Of a stretch of 64,000 nucleotides of DNA, positions 18,252-27,060 are shown piece by piece (the first letter of the stretch is position 1; every line of letters starts with the position of its first letter). The notes under the pieces were generated by a model. It was not told the DNA's origin. It searched no databases and was given only the letters and a program-made list of their open reading frames with translations. Origin of the DNA: Dactylococcopsis salina PCC 8305 (lineage in GTDB: Bacteria > Cyanobacteriota > Cyanobacteriia > Cyanobacteriales > Rubidibacteraceae); the NCBI RefSeq assembly GCF_000317615.1, contig NC_019780.1, positions 3,636,722 through 3,700,721 on the forward strand, written 5' to 3'. The position numbers were made by a program, and so were the translations under genes.

Positions 18252-20308
18252 GGTTAAAATCAATCAAACTCTGCAACTTTCGTCAATTTTATGGAATCAC
18301 CCCAGAAATTCAACTCGCAGGGGAAAAATTTAATACAACCGTTATTCATGGTAATAATGGGGCTGGAAAAACCACACTTCTTAATGCGTTTACATGGGTG
18401 CTTTACGAACAGTTTACCGCTGCCTTTTCTAACTGGGAATCTTTGGTTAATAAAAGAGCAATTCAAGAAGCAATTCCAGGGAAATCAGTTGAATATTTTG
18501 TAGAATTGAGTTTTGAACATGAACATCATTCCTATCAGTTAAAACGGCGTTGCTATGCCACCAAAAATCAGGATCAAGAAACGATCGAAAACGAAGAAAG
18601 TAAATTATTTATGCTAGTTGCGGGGGATGATGGCTGTTGGCGACCCCCTTTAGAACAGCCTGATGATATTATTGGGCGCATTTTACCAGTAAGTTTACAT
18701 CAATATTTTTTCTTTGATGGGGAACGAATTGATCATCTAATTCGTTATCAAAAAAAGACAGGACTCACGGAAGCAACCAAAGAATTACTAGGAATTAAAA
18801 TTTTTGAACGCGCCGCCGAACATCTTAAAAATGCTCGTCGTAGTCTGGAAGAAGAGTTAAGAAAAGTCGGAGATATTCAAACCAAAAAAATATTAAAGCG
18901 AAAACAAAAATTAGAACAAGAAATCGAGACCCTTCAAGAGAAGCAGATTAAAATTAATCAAGGAATTGAAGAAAAGCAAGTTTTAAAACAAGAATTAGGA
19001 GAGCAATTACTCACCTTAAGAGGTGCAGAGAATTTACAAAAAATAAAAGCAAATTTAACAAGAGACTATGAAACAACGAGAGAACAATTAGTTCGTTTGC
19101 ATGACAAAGTTAAACAAACAATTTCCAGTCAAGGTTACACAGTTTTCATGGCGAGTTTAGCCACACAATGTTCTAGTTTATTTGAAGAGTTTGAAGCAAC
19201 GCAGAAACTTCCTACTGGTATAAAAAAACCGTTTGTAGAAGAATTATTAAATCAACAGCGTTGTATTTGTGGAACAGAATTAATACCAGGAACACTTCCC
19301 CATGATCAGGTTAAAAATTGGATGGATAAAGCGGGAAGTGCTGATGTAGAAGAGGCGTTAATTCGCTTACATACGCAAACTCAAGCATTAGAAAAACAGG
19401 CGCTTCAGTTTTGGGAAACAGTTGATGAAAGTTTAGAACAGATTACAGAATTAAGAGAAAAATTAGCGAATTTAGAAGCGGAATTAGAAAAAGTTAAAAA
19501 GCAGTTGCGAGAGTATCCAGATCAGGAGATTAAACGCTTACAAAAAGAGTTGGATGTTACCGAGAAGGAATTAGAAGATTTATTGTTGGAAAAAGGTCGG
19601 AATGACATTGAATATCAACAGAAAACCGAGGAGTTAGAAAGACTGAATCAACAATTAAATCAGGAACAAAGTAAGGAGAAAAAACAGCAATTAGTCCAAC
19701 GCAGACGAGAAGCAACGGAAACAGCGATTAACTGTATTAAAGAACTAAAAGCAGAAATTGAACGCCGTTTTCGGGTGACGTTAGAGGAGAAAGTTCAGGA
19801 AATCTTTGCTAGTATTTCTTTTACGCCTTATTTACCGAAATTGGATCAAAATTATGAGTTAAGTCTCGTGGAAAAAACAACGGGAAACGAACAATTGGTC
19901 GCCCCTTCCACTGGAGAAAATCAAATTTTAAGCCTTTCTTTAATTGGCGGAATTATCGATCGAGTTCGCAATTGGAGTGCCAATAATGCGCTCATTGCCC
20001 CTGATAGTAGCACGTTTCCGATGGTAATGGATTCTCCTTTTGGGAGTTTAGATGAAATTTACCGCCGTCAAGTGGCAAAAGCGATTCCCAAAATTGCGAA
20101 TCAGTTGGTGGTGTTAGTAACAAAAACGCAATGGCGCGGTGAGGTAGAAGGGGAAATGAATCCGTTTTTAGGAAAACAATATGTCTTGGTTTATTTCTCT
20201 CCAAAACCCGATTGTGAGGAAGACTCGATCGAGATTAATGGGGAGTTTTATCCCTTAGTCAAACCGAGTGAAAATGGTTTTGAATACACAGAAATCAGAG
20301 AAATTTAG
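18248..20308 (+). CDS. DndD-like SMC/Rad50-type ATPase
   Basis: 686 residues. Walker A GNNGAGKTTLLNAF starts at about 35; two long coiled-coil arms (about 190-300 and 380-500) flank a hook with a CxC (CICGTEL, about 338-344); signature STGENQILSLSL at about 555 and Walker B FPMVMDSPFGSLDE at about 588-601. The order matches DndD, the ATPase of phosphorothioate DNA systems, and Rad50-like proteins. There is no dndB, dndC or dndE nearby, so a complete DNA-sulfur system is absent; the name describes the fold only. It may be a solitary DNA-repair or defence ATPase working with the 59-residue protein upstream. Confidence 0.75.
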   Translation: MRLKSIKLCNFRQFYGITPEIQLAGEKFNTTVIHGNNGAGKTTLLNAFTWVLYEQFTAAFSNWESLVNKRAIQEAIPGKSVEYFVELSFEHEHHSYQLKRRCYATKNQDQETIENEESKLFMLVAGDDGCWRPPLEQPDDIIGRILPVSLHQYFFFDGERIDHLIRYQKKTGLTEATKELLGIKIFERAAEHLKNARRSLEEELRKVGDIQTKKILKRKQKLEQEIETLQEKQIKINQGIEEKQVLKQELGEQLLTLRGAENLQKIKANLTRDYETTREQLVRLHDKVKQTISSQGYTVFMASLATQCSSLFEEFEATQKLPTGIKKPFVEELLNQQRCICGTELIPGTLPHDQVKNWMDKAGSADVEEALIRLHTQTQALEKQALQFWETVDESLEQITELREKLANLEAELEKVKKQLREYPDQEIKRLQKELDVTEKELEDLLLEKGRNDIEYQQKTEELERLNQQLNQEQSKEKKQQLVQRRREATETAINCIKELKAEIERRFRVTLEEKVQEIFASISFTPYLPKLDQNYELSLVEKTTGNEQLVAPSTGENQILSLSLIGGIIDRVRNWSANNALIAPDSSTFPMVMDSPFGSLDEIYRRQVAKAIPKIANQLVVLVTKTQWRGEVEGEMNPFLGKQYVLVYFSPKPDCEEDSIEINGEFYPLVKPSENGFEYTEIREI

Positions 20309-20359
20309 TTATACCATTTTGAAAACCTGATGCTACAGTTACGATCCATTAAGCCCCCC

Positions 20360-21154
20360 TTAAGAAGGGGGGTTTGGGGGGATTAACATCCAGCCTTGCC
20401 AAAAACTATAAAAAGCAAACAGAGACATCATCGTATAAAAACTAAACGCAACCACCCGATCGGGCAATTTAGGCAAATAACGGGTGCTAACCTGTGCGCC
20501 AATCAATCCTCCTAATCCTAACAAAAACCCCTCTAAAAATAAAACATTTCCTTGCCAAGCGTGTCCAGCAGTTGAAGAAATAGAAGTAATAACAATCACC
20601 CCTAAACTATTTTGAATCGCCACCTTAATCGGTTCAGCAAGTAAAATCATTTGTAAAGGAACTAAAACCGTGCCGCCCCCAATACCAAACAATCCTGCTA
20701 AAAAACCCGCACTTCCTCCCGTTAACAACTGCGCTAAAATCGGATTCCATGATGATTTTTCTTCCGTCTTTTGAGGATCAAAATTTTGTCTCTTGAGATT
20801 ACGTCGCCAACTGGCTAAAGCGGTATTTGCTAATAAAACAATTCCAAAACCAATTAACAGCAAATAATCTGGAATCAAACTCGCCACATAAACCCCAAGT
20901 TGAGCGGTTATAATGGCAACGAATCCTAAACTTAACACCTGTTTTAGGGTAATATACCCCATGCGGTAATTTTGAATACTGCCAGAAGAAGCAATAAGAA
21001 TAATCGCTAAACTACTGGTAGCCACAGCCTGGATAGGAGTCGCCCCCAAAGCAGTAATCAGGGGAACTAAAACCGTGCCACCACCAATGCCTAACAAGCC
21101 AGCCAGCAAGCCTGCAAGGATTCCTCCCCCTGCAATCAGCCAAATATTTTCCAT
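20360..21154 (-). CDS. TauE/SafE family permease
   Basis: 264 residues, about eight hydrophobic spans, with the duplicated family motif GLLAGLLGIGGGTVLVPLI near residue 16 and AGFLAGLFGIGGGTVLVPLQ near 150. TauE/SafE proteins move sulfite, sulfonates or other small organic anions across the plasma membrane. It is the last gene of the guanidine operon, 13 bp after the Rieske gene, so a substrate or by-product of that pathway is possible. The direction of transport is unknown. Confidence 0.85.
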   Translation of the reverse strand: MENIWLIAGGGILAGLLAGLLGIGGGTVLVPLITALGATPIQAVATSSLAIILIASSGSIQNYRMGYITLKQVLSLGFVAIITAQLGVYVASLIPDYLLLIGFGIVLLANTALASWRRNLKRQNFDPQKTEEKSSWNPILAQLLTGGSAGFLAGLFGIGGGTVLVPLQMILLAEPIKVAIQNSLGVIVITSISSTAGHAWQGNVLFLEGFLLGLGGLIGAQVSTRYLPKLPDRVVAFSFYTMMSLFAFYSFWQGWMLIPPNPPS

Positions 21155-21167
21155 TGAGATGCGATCT

Positions 21168-22262
21168 TTAAACTAAAAACTCTCGGATTAATTGTTGTTG
21201 GTGTAAAATTCGATCTTCTAACTGGTTGGCAATTCCCGCTTCGTAACCGCCACTTTCATAGCCTTTCTGTACCATTTCCGTTACCACCATATCTTCTTTC
21301 ATAAACGTTTCAAATTCTTCTCTTAAAGTTTCTGCCAGCGGACTAAAATTAGGTATCCCATAAATTTCTAAGTTGACTTCACAAGTGTCAGTTGTCAAAG
21401 GATCAATACGTATCCAAGCTAAAACGCCATTCGGTAACGCTAACAAATGTAAGTTGGGAAAAATGCCATAGGTAAAGAAGCCATACCGAGCTTTTTCTGA
21501 GACAATAGTATCTAGAATTGGGTGATCCTTCTGCCATTGTTCTGTGGTTGGGGTGTAGAGTAAATTAACATACCGATTAAATTGATGTTGATAGTTGCGG
21601 ACTGATCCTTGAATTTTATTTAAGGTATATTTATGAACAATGGGAACATGATAATCACATAGGGTATTATCGTGATAAACTTTCCAGTTACAGTTGACTT
21701 TATAATTTTGTTGAAATAATTGTTTGGTTTCTGGTTGTCGATAGCCTTGAATGGTTTTCGGAATCTCTCCTAAAAATGCTTCTAATGATGGTGCGGTTTC
21801 ATCGAAGCAAATAAAAACAAATTTTTCCCATTGTTGGCAACGAATGGATTTTAGAGGATAATCTTCTAAAGCAAAGGTTTCGGGAAATCGATCTTTAGCG
21901 GGTGTGCCAATTAATTTTCCCTCTAGATCATACACCCAAGCATGATAGGGGCAGACTATTTTCCAGTCAGAATGTCGTCCTGATTCTGGACAAAGGAGAG
22001 AAGCACGATGAGGACAAACGTTATAGTAAGCATTAATGGAATTTTCCTGCGTTTTAATCAGTAAAATACTGGTATTTGCTACTTCGGTGACAAAAATATT
22101 ATTTCGATCGAATAACTGATCCGCATCTCCCATATAAAGCCAAGTTCTACGAAAAATTTGTTTAGTTTCTAGGGGCAATAAATTCGGATCAGTATAGAGA
22201 CTTGCAGGCAAAAATTTTTGAGGGTTATCTTGATCTAAAATTGAGCCTAAATTTGTTTTCAT
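21168..22262 (-). CDS. Rieske non-haem iron oxygenase, alpha subunit
   Basis: 364 residues. The Rieske [2Fe-2S] site is CPH (about 83-85) and CPYH (about 103-106); the mononuclear iron site is in YHDNTLCDYHVPIVH (His, His and a later Asp). This is the ring-hydroxylating and N-demethylating oxygenase family that includes glycine-betaine and stachydrine demethylases. The start overlaps the ABC ATPase stop by four bases (ATGA). No dedicated reductase or ferredoxin is adjacent. Lying inside a guanidine operon, it may oxidise or demethylate a substituted guanidine; that is inference. Confidence 0.88.
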   Translation of the reverse strand: MKTNLGSILDQDNPQKFLPASLYTDPNLLPLETKQIFRRTWLYMGDADQLFDRNNIFVTEVANTSILLIKTQENSINAYYNVCPHRASLLCPESGRHSDWKIVCPYHAWVYDLEGKLIGTPAKDRFPETFALEDYPLKSIRCQQWEKFVFICFDETAPSLEAFLGEIPKTIQGYRQPETKQLFQQNYKVNCNWKVYHDNTLCDYHVPIVHKYTLNKIQGSVRNYQHQFNRYVNLLYTPTTEQWQKDHPILDTIVSEKARYGFFTYGIFPNLHLLALPNGVLAWIRIDPLTTDTCEVNLEIYGIPNFSPLAETLREEFETFMKEDMVVTEMVQKGYESGGYEAGIANQLEDRILHQQQLIREFLV

Positions 22263-23050
22263 TTCACCATTACTTCTTGTTCAACCGTGCTATTTCTCAA
22301 AAGTTGGGTGATATTTTCTCGATACCATTGAAAGTCGGATAAGGCTTTTACATGGTAGGATCGCCCTTTTTCTTGATCTGTTGGTAAATTAACTTGAACT
22401 TCTTTTTGCACAGTGCCGGGACGGGCGCTTAACACATAGATTCTCTGGGATAAGAACACCGCTTCCTCCACATCATGGGTAATCATTAAAATAGTGGTAC
22501 CGGTGCGTTGCCAGATTTCTAATAAAAATTGTTGCATGATTTCTTTGGTTTGTACATCTAATGCCCCAAAGGGTTCATCCATCAACAAAATTTTCGGTTG
22601 ACAAGCTAAGGCCCTAGCAATGGCAACTCGTTGTTTCATACCTCCAGAAAGGGCTTTTGGCGGTGCATTCTGAAATTGAGTTAATCCCACTACATCTAAA
22701 TAGTAAGAAACTCGTTCTCGCCGTTTATTAGGAGCAATTCCTTGTAATTTTAGACCAAATTCCACATTTTTTGCCACGGTCAACCAAGGATAGAGGGTGT
22801 AGCGTTGAAACACCATACCTCGATCGCGTCCTGGCCCAATAATTGGTGTATAATCTACCGTAATCTCTCCAGAACTAGGCGTATCTAAACCAGCAATCAA
22901 TCTTAGTAATGTTGATTTTCCCGAACCCGAAGCACCGACTGCACAAACAAATTCGCCAGTTTCCACGTGCAGGTTAATGTTGTCTAGGGCAGTAATTTTT
23001 CCTTGTTTGGTGGTAAACTCTTTACCTAAATTCTTAATCTCTAAGTGCAT
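22259..23050 (-). CDS. ABC transporter ATPase, nitrate/sulfonate/taurine type (guanidine importer)
   Basis: 263 residues: Walker A GASGSGKSTLL, signature LSGGMKQRVAIARAL and Walker B ILLMDEPFGALD, of the NrtD/SsuB/TauB group. GAGGTG precedes the ATG. Gene order with gdmH, hypA/hypB, a binding protein and a permease matches, as I recall it, the Synechocystis sll1077-sll1082 cluster, whose transporter has been linked to guanidine uptake. Confidence 0.9.
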   Translation of the reverse strand: MHLEIKNLGKEFTTKQGKITALDNINLHVETGEFVCAVGASGSGKSTLLRLIAGLDTPSSGEITVDYTPIIGPGRDRGMVFQRYTLYPWLTVAKNVEFGLKLQGIAPNKRRERVSYYLDVVGLTQFQNAPPKALSGGMKQRVAIARALACQPKILLMDEPFGALDVQTKEIMQQFLLEIWQRTGTTILMITHDVEEAVFLSQRIYVLSARPGTVQKEVQVNLPTDQEKGRSYHVKALSDFQWYRENITQLLRNSTVEQEVMVK

Positions 23051-23070
23051 AAATCACCTCAATTTGTTTT

Positions 23071-23898
23071 CTAAAATGCCCATTTGCAGGAAAGCCTCAA
23101 CAAACCACGAAAGGATAAATCAATCAAAAAACCAATTAAACCCAAAATAATTAAACAAGCGAAAATTTCATCAGTCTTTAGAAACTTTTGCGCCAACAAA
23201 ATTCGTTTCCCTAACCCTTGTTCGGCAGCGACTAACTCCGCAACAATCACTAAATTCCAAGAAGTTGCAATGTTAATCCGAAAAGCATCAATAATATTGG
23301 GAATCACATAGGGGGTAATTACACTTAATAACACTTGCCAACGTAATCCTCCTAAAGTGTAAGTGGTTTCAATCAACTCTTTGGGAACAAATTTCACCGC
23401 ATCCATAATCATCAAGACATTAAAAAAAATTGTCCCGATAAAAATCAGTAAAATTTTTGGTTCTTCACCAATTCCCAAGTAAAGAATGAGTAACGGAATA
23501 AATGCTGGTGCTGGCATATAACGTAAAATACCAATGATGGGTTCAAATAAGGCCCGTACACTGGCAAAAGCCCCCATTCCGATGCCAATGGGAACAGCAA
23601 TTAATCCCGCGAAAAAAAAGCCTCCGACGACGCGAAAAAAACTGGCAATTGTATCTTGAAGTAAATAGCCTTTTTCCCACAGCCGCCCTAACGCTTGAAC
23701 TACCTGCGAAGGACTTGGTAAAAAAACCTCCTCAACGCCACCGAAACGGGCTAACAGCCACCAAAATGACAGGGGAATCGCTACGGAAATAACCATTAGA
23801 CTCCACTGGAGAGGTTTAGGGATATCTTCAGCAACCCGCCAAAATGTTGTGGGAGGAAGTCCTTGATATTGAGAGTTGTCTTGGGATGCGTTTAACAT
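23071..23898 (-). CDS. ABC transporter permease (guanidine importer)
   Basis: 275 residues from the ATG at 23898, preceded by AAGGA; the longer frame from 23946 would overlap the binding-protein stop at 23909. About six membrane spans and the EAA-like loop (ELIETTYTLGG followed by PYVIPNIIDAFRINIATSW) identify a NrtB/SsuC-type permease. It lies 10 nt after the binding-protein gene. Confidence 0.9.
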   Translation of the reverse strand: MLNASQDNSQYQGLPPTTFWRVAEDIPKPLQWSLMVISVAIPLSFWWLLARFGGVEEVFLPSPSQVVQALGRLWEKGYLLQDTIASFFRVVGGFFFAGLIAVPIGIGMGAFASVRALFEPIIGILRYMPAPAFIPLLILYLGIGEEPKILLIFIGTIFFNVLMIMDAVKFVPKELIETTYTLGGLRWQVLLSVITPYVIPNIIDAFRINIATSWNLVIVAELVAAEQGLGKRILLAQKFLKTDEIFACLIILGLIGFLIDLSFRGLLRLSCKWAF

Positions 23899-23908
23899 AA
23901 CTTTTTCC

Positions 23909-24940
23909 TTACTGTTTTTCAGCATAGGTTTTAACAAAGCTGTCATTAAAAAGAGAACTGAGATCGGGTTTTTCTGGAATAAAGCCTACATTCACCATAA
24001 AGGCTGCCATTTCTTCTGCAGCATAAGGCATATGAGTCATGTTGTTCCCTTCACTGAAGGCTTCTAAATTTTCTTCTAAGGTAAAGATTTTGGTTCCTTC
24101 CTTAAAGAGTTGTAATTCTTCCGTGGTGACATCAGCGCGTTGGGCCATAATTTCATCAGCCCGATCAGGGTTATTTTCCATAAATTCCAAAACATCAAAC
24201 CAAGTATCCACTAAGGCTTGGACTTGATTCGGACGGTTATCAATTAAATCTTGACTGGTGACTAATAAATCTGGAATTGCCCCCGGAAACTCGGCAGAAG
24301 TAACTAACTCATGGCTTCCTTCTCGCTTCAAGGCGGTTAACCAATAGGGAGGAAAGGCCCCCACTGCATCCACTTTGCCAGAAGCAAAGGCGGCAGCTGC
24401 TGCCCCGGTTTCTAAATCAACGATATTCACGTCACTCCGGGACATTCCCTCTTCTTCTAATGCCAAAGTAAGGAGAAAATCGTCAACAACACCGGCTTCT
24501 ACCGCGACGTCTTTTCCTTCTAGATCGGGAATCGATCGAATTTCTTCGGCTGCGATAATTTTGTCATTGCCAGCAGAATTATCGTTCACTAACACAACAA
24601 CTTCACCGTTCACTGCATCAGCAACAAAGGAAACCGTATCGTTTAAAGTTTGACAGTTTGCATCTAATTGTCCCGCTGCCATTGCTTCCATAGAAGCCAG
24701 ATAGCCATCAAACCATTGCAACCTAACATTGGCGCCATTTTTCTCAAACAATCCTTCTTCTTCTGCAATTGCCCAGGGCCACCAACCTGCCCAATTACTA
24801 TATCCCATTACCACCGGTTCACCATTGGCTTCATTCCCACTACTTCCGGTTGGCGAATCATTTCCTGTATTACAGCTAACAATCAAAACTAAACTTAGAA
24901 AAAATAAACTAATTTGTGTTAATGCGTTTTGTCTTTTCAT
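23909..24940 (-). CDS. ABC transporter substrate-binding lipoprotein (guanidine importer)
   Basis: 343 residues from the ATG at 24940 with AAGGAG upstream. Signal peptide with lipobox LIVSC near residue 24, then a Ser/Gly/Asn linker and a two-lobed NMT1/SsuA-type domain starting VVMGYSNWAGWWPWAIAEEE. Several aromatics at the likely pocket (WAGWWPW) fit binding of a small cation by pi stacking. It begins 13 nt after the hypB fragment, in the gdmH operon; this position and family suggest guanidine as ligand. Confidence 0.88.
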   Translation of the reverse strand: MKRQNALTQISLFFLSLVLIVSCNTGNDSPTGSSGNEANGEPVVMGYSNWAGWWPWAIAEEEGLFEKNGANVRLQWFDGYLASMEAMAAGQLDANCQTLNDTVSFVADAVNGEVVVLVNDNSAGNDKIIAAEEIRSIPDLEGKDVAVEAGVVDDFLLTLALEEEGMSRSDVNIVDLETGAAAAAFASGKVDAVGAFPPYWLTALKREGSHELVTSAEFPGAIPDLLVTSQDLIDNRPNQVQALVDTWFDVLEFMENNPDRADEIMAQRADVTTEELQLFKEGTKIFTLEENLEAFSEGNNMTHMPYAAEEMAAFMVNVGFIPEKPDLSSLFNDSFVKTYAEKQ

Positions 24941-24952
24941 CACCCTTACTCC

Positions 24953-25180
24953 TTAAAAATTAACAACATTACTTTCAGCCAGAAGGTTAGGTTTTCCCAC
25001 TGTTTGCAAAACCCAATTCAACCAGATATTTAAACCTTCTCCCGTCTTTCCAGAAACTGGAATTATGGTGACGTGAGGATTGATTTCTCGGACATTATTT
25101 TCAATCTGTTTGAGATTCACTTCTAAATGAGGGGCTAAGTCCATTTTAGTAATTAATAAACAGTCTGCTTCTTGAAACAT
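24953..25180 (-). pseudogene. hypB remnant (C-terminal third only)
   Basis: 75 residues matching only the C-terminal third of HypB-type GTPases: [20 protein letters not shown] (G4 region, TKMD) and [18 protein letters not shown] (G5 region). The His-rich N-terminus, the CxxC metal site, the P-loop and switch regions, roughly 150-200 residues, are missing. Between it and hypA only about 130 bp remain, containing TTGCCTCTTGC repeat fragments (about 25274-25300), which suggests a deletion through a repeat. It cannot bind GTP as it stands. Confidence 0.8.
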
Positions 25181-25313
25181 AACAGGATAACGTTTGGTGC
25201 ATCTTTTTAAACTATAGTGCTACAAAATCAGGTTAGGACATTCAAAAATGTTGAAACTCACCTATAACTCACTTTTGCCTCTTGCATGCAAGCCTCTTGC
25301 CTAGCGCGTAGCG

Positions 25314-25676
25314 CTATAATGATTCTTCTTGGGTGTATTCGATATGATCAATTTTTAATTCCCTTCCTGAACGAATTTCCTCCATTGGTGAATGACAATG
25401 GGGACAAGCATATTTTTCGCCGATTTTGGGACGATATTCTTGTTGACAAGGGTGACAAAAGGCAAGGAGAGGAATTTCGTTAATTACTAACTCAACACTG
25501 TCTAAAAAAGTGTTCTGAGTTTGTACTTCAAAGGCAAACTTTAAACTCATGGGTTCAACACAAGTAAACTCCCCAACTAATAAATGAATTTTCTGAATAT
25601 TGGGCAACTTGGGCTGTATTTCCCACCACTCTTTTACGGTTTGAATAAGGGCTTTGGTCATGTCAGTTTCGTGCAT
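25314..25676 (-). CDS. hypA: HypA-like nickel chaperone of guanidine hydrolase
   Basis: 120 residues from the ATG at 25676 (MHETDMTKALI): the N-terminal MHE nickel motif and two CxxC zinc motifs, CHPC and CPHC, define HypA. In cyanobacterial guanidine-hydrolase clusters a HypA/HypB pair loads nickel into the enzyme; the neighbour gdmH and absence of hydrogenase genes support that role. Its start overlaps a small ORF by 14 nt. The partner hypB is truncated. Confidence 0.88.
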   Translation of the reverse strand: MHETDMTKALIQTVKEWWEIQPKLPNIQKIHLLVGEFTCVEPMSLKFAFEVQTQNTFLDSVELVINEIPLLAFCHPCQQEYRPKIGEKYACPHCHSPMEEIRSGRELKIDHIEYTQEESL

Positions 25677-25803
25677 CGGTAATTTCAATAGATTTCGGTT
25701 GAGATTCGATTCGCTTTAACCAAGATTGAATAGCTGGAAAAGAGTTTAAAGGGTTCAAAAAGGGGACGGGCTTTAGAACGATTTCCAAAGAGTAAACAAT
25801 CAT
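25663..25803 (-). CDS. Small ORF between gdmH and hypA, overlapping hypA
   Basis: 46 residues from the ATG at 25803; the frame is open back to 25839. The product reads MIVYSLEIVLKPVPFLNPLN and continues SFPAIQSWLKRIESQPKSIE to a TGA 14 nt inside hypA. The segment around FPAIQSWLKRIESQP looks like the C-terminal helix pattern of glutathione-S-transferase-type folds, so it may be a gene fragment. It could also serve to couple translation to hypA. Confidence 0.4.
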   Translation of the reverse strand: MIVYSLEIVLKPVPFLNPLNSFPAIQSWLKRIESQPKSIEITDARN

Positions 25804-25829
25804 ACAATCGACACATGATATCTGTTCAA

Positions 25830-26987
25830 TTAAGTCCAATTATTCGCAGTAATTTGTGCTTGTTCATGGATGTAATTGGGTTTTTCTTGACGAGGCAATT
25901 GTTCAGAAAGTACGAGATGCGCCATAGCATCACAAATCACTCGTGTTGCCATTAAAGCGGTCATATCGCTGACATCATAAGGGGGAGAAACCTCCACCAC
26001 TTCTAAACCACAAACGGGAACGCTTTGCACAATTTTTCCTAATAAATAAAGGGCTTCACGGGGTAATAATCCGCCGGGTTCGGGCCAGCCGGTTCCGGGT
26101 ACAAAACCAGCATCAATACAATCGATATCGAAGCTAATATAAACACAATCGGTTCCGTCCAAAGCCCGTTCCAACGCAAAATTTACCGCAGCATCTAATC
26201 CCATTTCTGTAATATCGGTAACGGTCAGAATATTCGTTGCCCGTTCTCGACAGACTTTGACTCCTTGACGGGGGACTTGCCAACCCCCTATTCCTAATTG
26301 AACAAGGTTTTTAGCTGGGGCGTTTTTGATATTTGTGGCGTGAAACCAGGGACAAGTGTGCATTCGTTCATCGAGATCACTTTCTTGAGTATCTACGTGG
26401 CGATCGAAGTGGATAATGCCAACTTTTTTCTCTCCTAAATGGCGACAAACCCCACGCACAGTGGGAAACCCGATCGAGTGATCACCGCCTAAGATAATCG
26501 GTAAAGCACCAGATTTAAAAATATGGGCAATGCCTTTAGAAATTTGGTCAAACGATTTTTCGTTATTGCCGGGGATGGTAAAAATATCCCCCACATCACA
26601 AAGGGTAATTTGTTCTCTTAAATCTACTCCCAGTTCAAAGTTATAGGGGGTATAAAGGGCGGAAATTTTGCGAATGCCTTGCGGTCCAAAGCGGGTACCG
26701 GGGCGGTAGGTGGTGCCAGAATCATGGGGAACACCGACGATCGCAACATCATAGTTTCCCACTTGTTTCACATCTTCTAAGTAGGGGGCTTTTAAGAAGG
26801 TGTTAATCCCAGCATAATGGGGCAGTTCACCTCGTGAAAAGGTGGAGATGCTTCGATCGCGAATACTATCTGCTGCTTCTAAGCCCTTGTTTAGCCCTTG
26901 ATCCACTTCTTGTTGCCAACCGGTAAAAGGTAACTGGCTTTCTTTGTCTAAAGCGCGGTTCGCTTCTGATTGGTTTTGATCAGTCAT
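25830..26987 (-). CDS. gdmH: Ni-dependent guanidine hydrolase (ureohydrolase family)
   Basis: 385 residues from the ATG at 26987 with AAGGAAATT upstream; a longer frame from 27029 runs into the riboswitch terminator and is rejected. Metal motifs of the arginase/agmatinase fold: GGDHSIG (about 167), HFDRHVDTQ (about 192; Arg where most arginases have Ala) and SFDIDCIDAGFVPG (about 283). The close cyanobacterial relatives beside HypA/HypB and an ABC importer are guanidine hydrolases releasing urea and ammonium. The guanidine-I riboswitch directly in front is strong independent support. Confidence 0.9.
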   Translation of the reverse strand: MTDQNQSEANRALDKESQLPFTGWQQEVDQGLNKGLEAADSIRDRSISTFSRGELPHYAGINTFLKAPYLEDVKQVGNYDVAIVGVPHDSGTTYRPGTRFGPQGIRKISALYTPYNFELGVDLREQITLCDVGDIFTIPGNNEKSFDQISKGIAHIFKSGALPIILGGDHSIGFPTVRGVCRHLGEKKVGIIHFDRHVDTQESDLDERMHTCPWFHATNIKNAPAKNLVQLGIGGWQVPRQGVKVCRERATNILTVTDITEMGLDAAVNFALERALDGTDCVYISFDIDCIDAGFVPGTGWPEPGGLLPREALYLLGKIVQSVPVCGLEVVEVSPPYDVSDMTALMATRVICDAMAHLVLSEQLPRQEKPNYIHEQAQITANNWT

Positions 26988-27010
26988 AATTTCCTTGATT
27001 CCTCCTAAAA

Positions 27011-27060
27011 TAAAAAACGGGAGACCCAAAGGTAGTTTAATCTACCGTTTAGACCTCCCG
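27011..27060 (-). terminator. Riboswitch-controlled terminator before gdmH
   Basis: On the minus strand CGGGAG (27060-27055), the 3' strand of the aptamer, can instead pair with CTCCCG (27023-27018), followed by six T (27017-27012). An internal GGTAG/CTACC hairpin sits in the loop. Ligand binding would hold the GGGAG strand in the aptamer and prevent termination: an ON switch. Confidence 0.85.

Noticed and set aside
18248-20308. Complete Dnd phosphorothioate system
   Set aside because: Only a DndD-like ATPase is present; no cysteine desulfurase, DndC or DndE gene nearby.
20360-24940. Nitrate, taurine or alkanesulfonate uptake operon
   Set aside because: The ABC genes resemble those families, and TauE suggests sulfonates, but the riboswitch, gdmH and hypA point to guanidine. 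No nitrate reductase or sulfonate monooxygenase is present.
25314-25676. Hydrogenase maturation locus
   Set aside because: HypA and the HypB fragment stand beside gdmH and its importer; no hydrogenase structural or other hyp genes are seen.
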